Shown: positions 1 to 6,239 of the stretch, piece by piece
Layout: each line of letters starts with the position of its first letter
Numbering within the stretch: position 1 is the stretch's first letter
NCBI GenBank assembly: GCA_026414125.1
Contig: JAOAJQ010000064.1
Location: forward strand, 1 to 6,984
DNA from: Thermoproteota archaeon
Lineage (GTDB): Archaea > Thermoproteota > EX4484-205 > JAAOZP01
Direction of reading: 5' to 3'
Length of the DNA stretch: 6,984 bases
Notes under the pieces: generated by a model
Told to the model about the DNA's origin: nothing
Seen by the model: only the letters and a program-made list of their open reading frames with translations
Databases searched by the model: none
Position numbers and translations under genes: made by a program

Positions 1-2118
1 TTAAGGGCCAGCCTAGCGAACCTTTATATGGTTGATGTGTCTCCTTTTCAAAGGCTTAACGCTAGGATCGTATTCGACGAGCATGTGGGGACTCACATAG
101 GTTATTTTGGGAATGGAAGCCTCTTTCTAATAGCACGCAGCAACATGAGTAGCCTAAAGCTTTCAGGCAGATACTTGGTTGAGCTCCACACGCTTGAATC
201 AACTCCGAAACGGCTAACCTTCCCGTTTGAAATGAACTTGGACCTAGGCGAAGAAAAACTTAGAATCGGCCCAGCAATCTATGGGGCACTTCTCAACTCG
301 ACCGAGAGCCTGATTAAAGCTGCCAGCAAGTTTCTGATCGAGACAAGGATTTATGCTCCAGACATATCAGCAAAGCTTCAACAGGCAAGTTCATACTTAA
401 GTGATATTCGGTCAGTGAACCCGGAGGAAGTGGGAGAATTGAATCTTTTCCCGCTTGAAGGAGCTATTAATCTGGTATGCGAAGCCAGTAGCAGCATCGG
501 CATGCTAGTCTTATCATCTGGAATGCTTATTGTTCCAATCGTGCTGACAATTATTTTAATAGCGGGGACAGTTGTCTCACACCTAATATTCAACGGAAGC
601 AGGAAATTGACGATAATTCTCTTCGCGCTCTTCTCGCTATTGGCTTTCGAATTCCATCCTGGTTTAAGGCTAATACTCTTATCAATGAGGCCGAAGGCTT
701 TGATTAACCTCTGGTCCATATCAAACTTCACGTTCGGAATACCGTTCGTGCTGCTTCCAATTGCTTCAGCCATCATAAGTCTAATCCTTCTACTTTTGAC
801 AGCACGACTGATGTTCAAGTATTCTGGAACAGCCACGATCCACAGCCTAGCTGCATCAACCGCAGTTAGAATGCTTAAAAGCAGAAGGCTTCGAGGCGCC
901 CTAGTAATACTAACCGTCACCACGATAGCGATGGCTACTGTTCCCGCAATAACTCTGAAAACAGCCGTGCCGCTCGTCACGTCGCTTCAAGAGATTCGAA
1001 GCGGTGAAGGAACTATTCTTTTCTCAAAAACCTGGCTGGCAAGAGTAGTGGTATCAAGCCCTGCAGGCACCTTTGAAGAAAAGTACAACGGGCTCTTTTT
1101 AATGAGTCTTGAAGAGGCAGCTTTCTATGCAGAGAAACTTGGGATGACGGAATACACGCCGATATGCATAGCTTTCTGCGAATCAGAGTTTTTGCAAACA
1201 GTACCTTCCGCAAGCCAGTTAAACCTGACCGGGCCGGGAGGAAACATCACTATCCCTGTAGAATCGGATAGCCAAGATATAGGAGGTTTAATAATATTTG
1301 CAAACCTCACCTTCATGAAGAATCGCTTGGGGTTGAATTTTTCAGGAGATTTAAAAAATGGTATTCTAATCGACAAGGAGTTTTCACGGAAACAGTTTTT
1401 CCCAAGCCAGTTAAGCGTTATGGGTTTAAACCTGCATGTTACGGGAGTGTTCGACAAACCTACTCTAAAAATGCCGAGTGGAGAAGGATTGGAAAGTTAC
1501 CTTAGAAGCAGACCGCTCTTCATAGGAACCATTAACTGGGATGATGTACAAACTCCGTCCAGATTGATAAGTGATAATCTTTTGACCGAGGGCAACAGGA
1601 TGCTTATTATATCAAGCCCGGTGATCGGACTAGTGGATATTGAGGCTGCGAGAAACCTTCCTATTTTTAAACGAGTCGTAGCCTTGATCGGAATCTATCC
1701 TGATGCTAGGCTGGTTGAAATAGAGAACTATTTGAAGACTCTGGTCTCGTCCCACAAGATTTGGCTCAGCCGCGCCATAACCACTGGTGGATCAGGAATC
1801 TCTATCGACGTGGTTGCCTCTTATTCGGCAACCATAAATAAAGGCTCGCAGCTTGAAACAATTCAACTTGGGGCGCCGCTTCTAATGGCTTTAGGCAGCT
1901 GGGAATCTGTTCTCATGATGATACTTATAGGCTCTCTCATTATTCTAAACGCGATGTTAAACTCGATATACGAGCGGAGAAAGGAGTCAGTAATAATGTC
2001 CAGCTTGGGTGCATCCCCAAGCTTCATAACATACTTATTTTTGACGGAGGGCCTAATAATAGGGGTGATGGGAGGATGCTTGGGGATGTTCTGGGCTATG
2101 CTTGGGCATATTCGATAG
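1..2118 (+). CDS. FtsX/MacB-type ABC transporter permease, 5'-partial and frame-broken at its 3' end
   Basis: The frame is open from base 1, so the start codon lies left of the window; the ATG at 28 is probably internal. Counting from that ATG, residues 1-155 are mostly soluble and probably extracytoplasmic. Hydrophobic segments follow at about 159-187, 194-210, 237-262 and 290-310. A large extracytoplasmic domain spans about 311-625, and two more membrane segments lie at about 627-649 and 667-688. Between these last two is the FtsX-type cytoplasmic loop ERRKES..SSLGAS (649-663). The layout resembles large archaeal FtsX permeases with two FtsX-like halves, the first only partly in view. Such permeases work with a separate ATPase, which is not in the window, in export or envelope processes; the substrate cannot be told. 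The frame ends at a TAG just after the sixth segment, before the final FtsX helix, which continues in the -1 frame. The class call is firm, the intact state is not. Confidence 0.8.
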   Translation, partial: LRASLANLYMVDVSPFQRLNARIVFDEHVGTHIGYFGNGSLFLIARSNMSSLKLSGRYLVELHTLESTPKRLTFPFEMNLDLGEEKLRIGPAIYGALLNSTESLIKAASKFLIETRIYAPDISAKLQQASSYLSDIRSVNPEEVGELNLFPLEGAINLVCEASSSIGMLVLSSGMLIVPIVLTIILIAGTVVSHLIFNGSRKLTIILFALFSLLAFEFHPGLRLILLSMRPKALINLWSISNFTFGIPFVLLPIASAIISLILLLLTARLMFKYSGTATIHSLAASTAVRMLKSRRLRGALVILTVTTIAMATVPAITLKTAVPLVTSLQEIRSGEGTILFSKTWLARVVVSSPAGTFEEKYNGLFLMSLEEAAFYAEKLGMTEYTPICIAFCESEFLQTVPSASQLNLTGPGGNITIPVESDSQDIGGLIIFANLTFMKNRLGLNFSGDLKNGILIDKEFSRKQFFPSQLSVMGLNLHVTGVFDKPTLKMPSGEGLESYLRSRPLFIGTINWDDVQTPSRLISDNLLTEGNRMLIISSPVIGLVDIEAARNLPIFKRVVALIGIYPDARLVEIENYLKTLVSSHKIWLSRAITTGGSGISIDVVASYSATINKGSQLETIQLGAPLLMALGSWESVLMMILIGSLIILNAMLNSIYERRKESVIMSSLGASPSFITYLFLTEGLIIGVMGGCLGMFWAMLGHIR

Positions 2119-2699
2119 GCGCTAGCAGCCCGGAAATATTTACGGAGCTATACAGTCTAACGCCCCTAGTGCTGGTTTTCCTAATCGCCATTCTGGTTAC
2201 GGGCATCGGCTCAGCTTTCCCCGCGAAGGAAGCCATTCTTAAAATAGTCCCGAGCAAAATCATGCTTGTCCGAGGGGGAATTGATATTAAAACAGAGAAG
2301 GATGGCTCTAAAAGAGCGTTAACGCCTATTCGGCTAAAAAAGGAGCATTTGGAGCAGTTCTCCTCGCTCATCGTAGATATGGCGCAATCACATTCCTACT
2401 CTCTCTATGGAATCATAATCCATTCATACGAAAAAAAGGAGGATGGGGTGAAGTTAAACTTAAGCTACAGAGCTATTTCCGGCCTTTCTGAAAGGATAGC
2501 GGACTATGATGTGGAGGTTAAATATGTTCCTGATAGAGACTTCTATAATGTTGAGTTGATTGTTAAGAATATCGAGAGGAGCTCGTATGCCTATGTGGAG
2601 CACAAAGCATTGATGAAATCGATGCTTTACGAGCTGCGCGACGAGCTTTTGAAGATCACTGTTTCAGAGCAGTGGACATCGAGTAGGAAGGAGAGCTAG
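2076..2699 (+). CDS. C-terminal part of the same FtsX permease in the -1 frame: last membrane helix plus cytosolic domain
   Basis: This frame overlaps the end of the upstream permease frame by 43 nt and supplies what that frame lacks. From the ATG at 2076, residues 5-14 complete the preceding membrane region, 28-48 form a strong hydrophobic helix, and 48-53 (FPAKEA) resemble the PA-x-A/EA motif that ends FtsX domains. Residues about 60-207 are soluble, charged and probably cytosolic, with alternating strand-like and helix-like stretches; I do not recognise this domain. Because one FtsX domain is divided between the frames, this is better read as the 3' part of one gene than as an independent gene. 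Joining the frames at the G-run (2082-2085) gives 899 residues from the left edge to the stop. Translation from the overlapping ATG by coupling is possible but would make two incomplete membrane proteins. Confidence 0.7.
   Translation: MLGDVLGYAWAYSIGASSPEIFTELYSLTPLVLVFLIAILVTGIGSAFPAKEAILKIVPSKIMLVRGGIDIKTEKDGSKRALTPIRLKKEHLEQFSSLIVDMAQSHSYSLYGIIIHSYEKKEDGVKLNLSYRAISGLSERIADYDVEVKYVPDRDFYNVELIVKNIERSSYAYVEHKALMKSMLYELRDELLKITVSEQWTSSRKES
2080..2133 (+). other. Frame break in the permease gene: G-run with potential downstream stem-loop
   Basis: In the upstream frame the codons are TTG GGG ATG (2080-2088) and a TAG follows at 2116-2118. Re-reading G2085, or adding one G to the four-G run, gives LGDVLGYAWAYSIG and continues the FtsX domain to 2699. 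Five nucleotides after the run, CTGGGCT (2091-2097) can pair with AGCCCGG (2127-2133) as seven pairs including one G-U, and an inner ATGC/GCAT pair (2098-2101 with 2106-2109) can form inside the loop. This may be a homopolymer sequencing error, a real inactivating mutation, or a recoding site. The frame change is seen; its cause is not. Confidence 0.6.
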
Positions 2700-2714
2700 T
2701 TATAAATTTTTTAA
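2699..2714 (+). promoter_or_regulatory. TATA-like promoter of the Fe-S protein gene
   Basis: An AT-rich element TTATAAATTTTTTAA starts right at the permease stop codon, about 25-38 nt before the ATG at 2738. With the usual archaeal TATA-to-start distance, transcription would begin around 2729-2735, giving an almost leaderless message; no Shine-Dalgarno sequence is seen before the ATG, which agrees. The T6 run in the same element could also act as a weak terminator for the permease transcript. Confidence 0.55.
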
Positions 2715-2737
2715 GCGAAAGCATCGACTAGTTACTG

Positions 2738-3076
2738 ATGACCATAACTTGGTATCCCACTGTCTTTCCAGATCGGTGCGATGGCTGTCAAGAACTAGAT
2801 GGGCCGAAATGCATAGAGTTCTGTCCGTACGACGTTTTCACATTAGTAGATGATAAAGCAATTGTTGCAAACCCGCATAACTGCGTTGAGGGCTGTGTAG
2901 CCTGCATGCCGCTCTGTCCTAAGAAGGCAATAGAATTCTCCAGACACCGAGTTTTCAGAAAAACAGAGAGGCCTTGGTCGAAGGGTTTGAAGAAAGTATT
3001 ATGCAAGAAATGCGGCAAGAGTTTCTGGACTAATGAAGACAGAGAGTTCTGCTGGGAATGCAGCAGCTCAATGTAG
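2738..3076 (+). CDS. 2[4Fe-4S] ferredoxin-like protein with C-terminal zinc-ribbon-like motif
   Basis: A 112-residue protein, probably a cytosolic electron carrier or small Fe-S partner subunit. Two ferredoxin motifs are visible: C14-x2-C17-x7-C25-x3-C29-P and C49-x3-C53-x2-C56-x3-C60-P, eight cysteines that can hold two [4Fe-4S] clusters. The wide x7 spacing in the first motif recalls the Fe-S subunit of APS reductase (AprB), but no AprA-like gene is in view, so I do not call it AprB. A basic linker (about 69-86) leads to C89-x2-C92 ... C105-x2-C108, a zinc-ribbon or rubredoxin-like knuckle pair. There is no signal peptide or membrane helix. The ATG at 2738 suits the TATA-like box upstream; no Shine-Dalgarno is seen. 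It stands alone on the + strand, converging on taw1. Its partner and redox reaction are unknown. Confidence 0.85.
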   Translation: MTITWYPTVFPDRCDGCQELDGPKCIEFCPYDVFTLVDDKAIVANPHNCVEGCVACMPLCPKKAIEFSRHRVFRKTERPWSKGLKKVLCKKCGKSFWTNEDREFCWECSSSM

Positions 3077-3102
3077 TCTCATGTAAGTCGGCCGGGAAAA
3101 CA

Positions 3103-3126
3103 ATGGCTTGCCCCAAAAACAAGCAT
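3103..3126 (-). terminator. Possible T-rich terminator or hairpin between the convergent genes
   Basis: The 71-nt gap between the Fe-S gene and taw1 contains GCTTG (3106-3110) facing CAAGC (3120-3124), with an ATG/CAT extension around one bulged G. On the minus strand the loop has a T5 run and another T4 run lies just beyond (about 3097-3100), as expected for a T-rich archaeal terminator downstream of taw1. The stem is short and this is a weak call. Confidence 0.25.
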
Positions 3127-3147
3127 GTTCACTATGAGCAGCAAAAA

Positions 3148-4086
3148 TCACGTTTTAGAAAGCAGCACTACTCCACTCGGCTCAAACTCTCCCCTTTTCA
3201 AATACCCTGACGACCCAGCTATTTTCTCAGAAAAAGAAACTATGTCACGCATCCATGGCATCGCATCCTTTGGAAGCCTCGACTGGCTTTCTCCTACCCA
3301 CTCGTAAGCCTTAACTTCAACGTAATCAGGGTTCGCGACACTTATCAGCTTAGCGTAACCCTCTGCATCACTATCGTTAACACCCTTAACCATTGTTATC
3401 CTGAGTACACGCTTAACACCCTTAAAGCTCGATAACAGCTCTAGCGACCTTAAAAACCTCTGCCAAGCATCCTTAACCAATGGTCTCGCAACCCTTTTGA
3501 AAATCGTCTCGTCAGGAGCCTGGATGCTGACGTAAAGCTGATCCGGAAGCGGGTTTAAGCTTTCTAAAACCTCCGGCATACTGCCATTAGTCACAAGATA
3601 GGTTGTCAGGCTCCTCTTGCGAGCCTCACTCACCAGCTCCCCCAGCCTAGGGTACAGTGTTGGCTCACCTGTCAGGCTAAACGTCACCATAGATGGTTTA
3701 AGAGCCTCTTCGAAAACCCTAGGATCCACCATCTGGTTTGCCTTATAGCCTATTAGGAGGTTCCTCCTCATCCTAATGGCTTCCTCAAAAATATAAGCGG
3801 GATCGTCTAACTCAGAAACCTGAGCAGGATACTCTTGCCAAACATACCCGGGCCTGTCTCCGGAATGTATCCTCCAGCAATAGGTACACCTATAGTTGCA
3901 GCCTATGAAGGGAGTCATCTGCATACACCTGTGGCTCTGAACATTACCATACCAGAGTTCCTTGTAACAGGCTCTCCCCCGGGTTAGCCTCTGCCTAGTC
4001 CAGTAGCAAACCTTAACAGCGGAGTGTTTACCAACTATCCTGTACTGTTGTTTCTCCAGCAGGCTCTTAACGTTTAAAGGAAGCAT
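3148..4086 (-). CDS. taw1: S-adenosyl-L-methionine-dependent tRNA 4-demethylwyosine synthase (Taw1/TYW1)
   Basis: A radical SAM enzyme that condenses 1-methylguanosine at position 37 of tRNA-Phe with pyruvate-derived carbons to make 4-demethylwyosine (imG-14), the second step in archaeal wyosine synthesis after Trm5. The 312 residues fit the archaeal family. C63-x3-C67-x2-C70 followed by W71 is the radical SAM cluster motif. C27, C40 and C54 are spaced as expected for the second [4Fe-4S] cluster that marks Taw1/TYW1. K20-H21-S22 near the N-terminus, TGEPTLYP (139-146), a KGVND motif (234-238) and VEVKAYEWVG (256-265) are also characteristic. There is no flavodoxin domain, as usual in Archaea, so reducing power comes from another protein. 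The ATG start leaves the N-terminal cysteine region complete. No Shine-Dalgarno is seen; a TATA-like stretch lies about 25-35 nt upstream. It is the second minus-strand gene after HAD, 229 nt downstream. Confidence 0.95.
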   Translation of the reverse strand: MLPLNVKSLLEKQQYRIVGKHSAVKVCYWTRQRLTRGRACYKELWYGNVQSHRCMQMTPFIGCNYRCTYCWRIHSGDRPGYVWQEYPAQVSELDDPAYIFEEAIRMRRNLLIGYKANQMVDPRVFEEALKPSMVTFSLTGEPTLYPRLGELVSEARKRSLTTYLVTNGSMPEVLESLNPLPDQLYVSIQAPDETIFKRVARPLVKDAWQRFLRSLELLSSFKGVKRVLRITMVKGVNDSDAEGYAKLISVANPDYVEVKAYEWVGESQSRLPKDAMPWMRDIVSFSEKIAGSSGYLKRGEFEPSGVVLLSKT

Positions 4087-4109
4087 CCATAGAGTTTTAA
4101 CATAAACCG

Positions 4110-4121
4110 TTAAAAAAACTT
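4110..4121 (-). promoter_or_regulatory. TATA-like promoter of taw1
   Basis: On the minus strand AGTTTTTTTAAC lies about 24-35 nt before the taw1 ATG (4086-4084). That spacing would give a leaderless or nearly leaderless message, in line with the lack of a Shine-Dalgarno sequence. The same T7 run could instead terminate read-through from the HAD gene; both uses are possible. Confidence 0.4.
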
Positions 4122-4129
4122 ACTGAGAA

Positions 4130-4290
4130 ATGGCAACCCTAGTAGGGGAAAACTTAAGACGCGTTTAGCCCTACAAGAAGGGGCACAACGAAGATTCACG
4201 CACATCGTAGTAAGCTCAGCCTTAACCCATAACGAACCCGTATTGATCACTGGCGAGGACACTTTGAAAGAGCACAAATCGTATAGTTGA
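4130..4290 (+). pseudogene. Possible broken small reading frame in the 229-nt gap
   Basis: The gap 4087-4315 is longer than other gaps here and has no clear gene. On the + strand an ATG at 4130 opens a 12-codon frame that stops with TAG at 4166-4168. In the -1 frame, codons around 4165-4287 stay open with ordinary amino acid content (for example QRRFTHIVVSS and ITGEDTLKEHK) up to TGA at 4288-4290. TTTTAACATAAA at about 4095-4106 is placed like a TATA box for the ATG. Joining the frames would give about 53 residues; I recognise no family. The opposite strand also has an open frame of 61 codons (4295-4110), cysteine-rich and without a ribosome site, so coding status is undecided. It may equally be noncoding sequence or an unrecognised RNA. 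Confidence 0.2.
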
Positions 4291-4315
4291 ATCATGGCAA
4301 ATCCAATTTAATGAG

Positions 4316-4948
4316 TCATGCAAGGCTTAATATTACTGAAGCAGCCTCATTAAGGCTTTTCACAGTGAACTCTGCGTCCTCGCACTGGACACCCCTCCTT
4401 GAAACAAGTATAAACCTCATCCCGGCGTTCTTAGCAGACTCACAGTCGAAACAAGTATCTCCCACAGCAAAACACTCGTTAGGCCTAACCCCCAAGAGTT
4501 CAGCTGCTTTTAGGAAAACGTCTGGAGCTGGTTTCCTCCTTGCAACAGTGTCTGAGCCAACGAGCACATCCACCATTTTCAAAACGCTTAGAAGGGAAAG
4601 GTATTTCTTAAGCCTCCTGGTGGTCTGGGAGCTTGCAACCGCTATCTTAAGCCCCCTGCTCCTAAGTATGCTTAAAGACGGCTCAACGTCTTCGAAAAGC
4701 CTTATCCTGCCTATGTATTCTGAGTCATATATCTCGTCTTTAAGCCTCCTCAGCTCCGCAGCCTTAGCCTCATCTCCCCCAGTTATTGCAAGAGATATCT
4801 CCGGCCCTGCGAGCCCAACATACTTCTCAACATCCTCAGGGCTGATCCGTATATTCAGAAGGCTTGCTGCCCTAGCCCATGCTTCCGAGAGAAGGCCCAC
4901 CGTGTCGACAAGCGTGCCGTCTAGGTCAAATATTACTGCTTTAATCAT
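4316..4948 (-). CDS. HAD superfamily phosphatase, phosphoglycolate phosphatase/beta-phosphoglucomutase-like (subfamily IA)
   Basis: A cytosolic, Mg-dependent hydrolase of small phosphate esters by family. With the ATG at 4948 the protein has 210 residues, normal for the family. Motif I is DLDGTLVDT (8-16), with D8 as nucleophile and D10 as acid/base. Motif II is the serine pair in VASSQTT (104-110), motif III is K139 in RRKPAPD, and motif IV is GDTCFD (163-168) with D164 and D168 binding metal. An alpha-helical cap domain lies at about 16-80 between motifs I and II, typical of cap type C1. A TTG one codon earlier (4951) is a possible start, but GAGG spaced 4 nt from the ATG favours 4948. It follows the M42 peptidase gene by 51 nt and may be cotranscribed, though it has its own TATA-like box. 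The substrate cannot be read from sequence. Confidence 0.9.
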   Translation of the reverse strand: MIKAVIFDLDGTLVDTVGLLSEAWARAASLLNIRISPEDVEKYVGLAGPEISLAITGGDEAKAAELRRLKDEIYDSEYIGRIRLFEDVEPSLSILRSRGLKIAVASSQTTRRLKKYLSLLSVLKMVDVLVGSDTVARRKPAPDVFLKAAELLGVRPNECFAVGDTCFDCESAKNAGMRFILVSRRGVQCEDAEFTVKSLNEAASVILSLA

Positions 4949-4974
4949 CAAGCCTCACAGGTATGTTGGAAACC

Positions 4975-4984
4975 GTTTTAAAAC
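4975..4984 (-). promoter_or_regulatory. TATA-like promoter of the HAD gene
   Basis: The palindrome GTTTTAAAAC sits 27-36 nt before the HAD ATG in the 51-nt gap after the peptidase stop. A start around 4955 would leave a leader of a few bases, hardly including the GAGG at about 4953-4956. The box suggests the HAD gene can be transcribed on its own. Confidence 0.4.
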
Positions 4985-4999
4985 AGGGATTTGCACCCG

Positions 5000-6073
5000 C
5001 TACCATTCTGTTAGTTTCCTGACGGTCTCGGCATCGAGCTTCTTAACCATCTCTAAGACAAGCCTGACAGCATTCCTCACGTCGCTGAGACTCATTATTG
5101 ATGCTGCTGAATGAATATGTCTCGTCGGAACACCTATAACCAAGCTGGGGCAGCCAACCTTATGAATGTGAATTCTGCCCGCATCCGTTCCACCCCTGGC
5201 CACTAGCGAGAGCTGATAGGGAATATTGTTTTCCTCAGCAACTCTTATCGCTAGGTTCTTCAAGGATTGGTTAGGAATCATGGTTGCATCCATCGCTATT
5301 ATAGACGGCCCCTTCCCGATTTTCGTCTGAGCCTGTCCAGCAGGTATTCCCGGAACATCGCCAGCAATGTCTACTTCAAGCACAATGGCCACGTCAGGAT
5401 CCACTAGGCTTGCAATCGTCGTCGCACCTCTTAGGCCAACCTCCTCCATGACAGTGGCTGCACCAAATACAGTATTCGGGTGTTGAACCGCCTCGGTTCT
5501 AAGTCTTCTCACGACCTCCATGGCTATTGCGGCTCCAACCCTGTCGTCGAAAGCCTTGCCCATCGCAACCTCACCATTCTTCATAAGGGTGAAGCTCGAG
5601 CATGGTACAACCGGGTCTCCTATTCTAACACCCATGTTTCTAGCCTCATCGGCTGAGGAAGCACCTATATCGATGAACATGCTGTCCTTCGTTATCACCT
5701 TATTGGCCTCCTCTGGAGGTATTAGGTGCGGAGGCTTCGCAGCTATAACCCCGTTTAAATCACCCTTCTGAGTCCTAACTATGACTCTAGTGGAGAGTAG
5801 AACCTGGTCGAACCAACCTCCGAGGGGTGCGAAAGACAGGAAGCCCTGGTCGTTTATGCCTGAGACAACGAAGCCAACCTCGTCAACATGGCCAGCGAGA
5901 AGGACACGCGGCCGCTCCGAGTCGCCCTTCTTAACGAACGCCAAGGAACCAAGTTTGTCCGACATTATCTCGTCAGCATAAGCCTGCATGTAGCTCTTTG
6001 CTTTAGAAAGGACTTCTTTTTCGTATCCAGCGGGCCCGAAGGAGTTAGTCAGATCCTCTAGCACCTTAACCAT
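5000..6073 (-). CDS. M42 family metallo-aminopeptidase (TET/FrvX/endoglucanase-like)
   Basis: A cytosolic di-metal aminopeptidase; characterised archaeal members form tetrahedral dodecamers (TET) that trim peptides, probably those released by the proteasome. The start at 6073 gives 357 residues, the usual family size, beginning MVKVLEDLTNSFGPAGYE as family N-termini do. A GGAG at 6079-6082 is 5 nt from this ATG. The frame is open further upstream to 6442, but that extension overlaps the Hsp20 gene and is not family-like. Metal and catalytic residues are present: H62 and D64 in AGHVDEVGF, D176 in AFDDR, catalytic E210 and ligand E211 in VMEEVG, D235 in EVDIAGD, and H321 in PTRHIHS. No signal peptide or membrane helix is seen. 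The GGTDAG motif (294-299) is also typical. It is divergent from Hsp20 and leads into the HAD gene. TET specificity (glutamyl, leucyl, lysyl) is not decidable here. Confidence 0.95.
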   Translation of the reverse strand: MVKVLEDLTNSFGPAGYEKEVLSKAKSYMQAYADEIMSDKLGSLAFVKKGDSERPRVLLAGHVDEVGFVVSGINDQGFLSFAPLGGWFDQVLLSTRVIVRTQKGDLNGVIAAKPPHLIPPEEANKVITKDSMFIDIGASSADEARNMGVRIGDPVVPCSSFTLMKNGEVAMGKAFDDRVGAAIAMEVVRRLRTEAVQHPNTVFGAATVMEEVGLRGATTIASLVDPDVAIVLEVDIAGDVPGIPAGQAQTKIGKGPSIIAMDATMIPNQSLKNLAIRVAEENNIPYQLSLVARGGTDAGRIHIHKVGCPSLVIGVPTRHIHSAASIMSLSDVRNAVRLVLEMVKKLDAETVRKLTEW

Positions 6074-6078
6074 CCATT

Positions 6079-6120
6079 CTCCGGACAATGCTGAAAGCGT
6101 TCGGCGAGGGTTAAATAAAA
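6079..6120 (-). promoter_or_regulatory. M42 peptidase promoter and ribosome binding site
   Basis: On the minus strand TTTTATTTAA (6120-6111) is a TATA-like box 38-47 nt before the ATG at 6073, predicting a start near 6090 and a leader of roughly 15-20 nt. That leader contains GGAG (6082-6079), which supports the 6073 start over any upstream one. Confidence 0.5.
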
Positions 6121-6192
6121 GCTTTGACCCCCATGCTTGCAACTCTCTCCAAAGCCCGAGTTTCCCAAAATATTCACCCGAAATTGTCAGGG

Positions 6193-6233
6193 AAAAATTA
6201 ATATCCCGCTTTAAGAAGTTAAAAATGGAGGTG
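6193..6233 (+). promoter_or_regulatory. Hsp20 promoter and strong Shine-Dalgarno site
   Basis: AAAAATTAATAT (6193-6204) is TATA-like and predicts a transcription start around 6224-6230. GGAGGTG (6227-6233) is a near-perfect Shine-Dalgarno sequence 6 nt before the ATG at 6240. An earlier in-frame ATG at 6225 overlaps this site and lies at or before the predicted start of the message, so it is not the start codon. Confidence 0.6.
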
Positions 6234-6239
6234 TTAAAA

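Noticed and set aside
378..980. 200-codon minus-strand frame in the permease
   Set aside because: Antisense to membrane-segment coding sequence; hydrophobic content is a reflection of the real gene and there is no start signal.
4130..4300. C/D box guide RNA in the taw1-HAD gap
   Set aside because: GTGATCA on the minus strand resembles box C and CTGA follows, but spacing is poor and no good C' or terminal D box is found.
4087..4315. tRNA gene in the taw1-HAD gap
   Set aside because: No T-loop consensus followed by a matching acceptor stem on either strand.
4287..5114. 275-codon + strand frame opposite the HAD gene
   Set aside because: It is antisense to a gene with all HAD motifs; serine/leucine-rich translation is a shadow of the real frame.
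6225..6239. ATG at 6225 as Hsp20 start
   Set aside because: It overlaps the GGAGGTG site that serves the ATG at 6240 and lies near the predicted transcription start.
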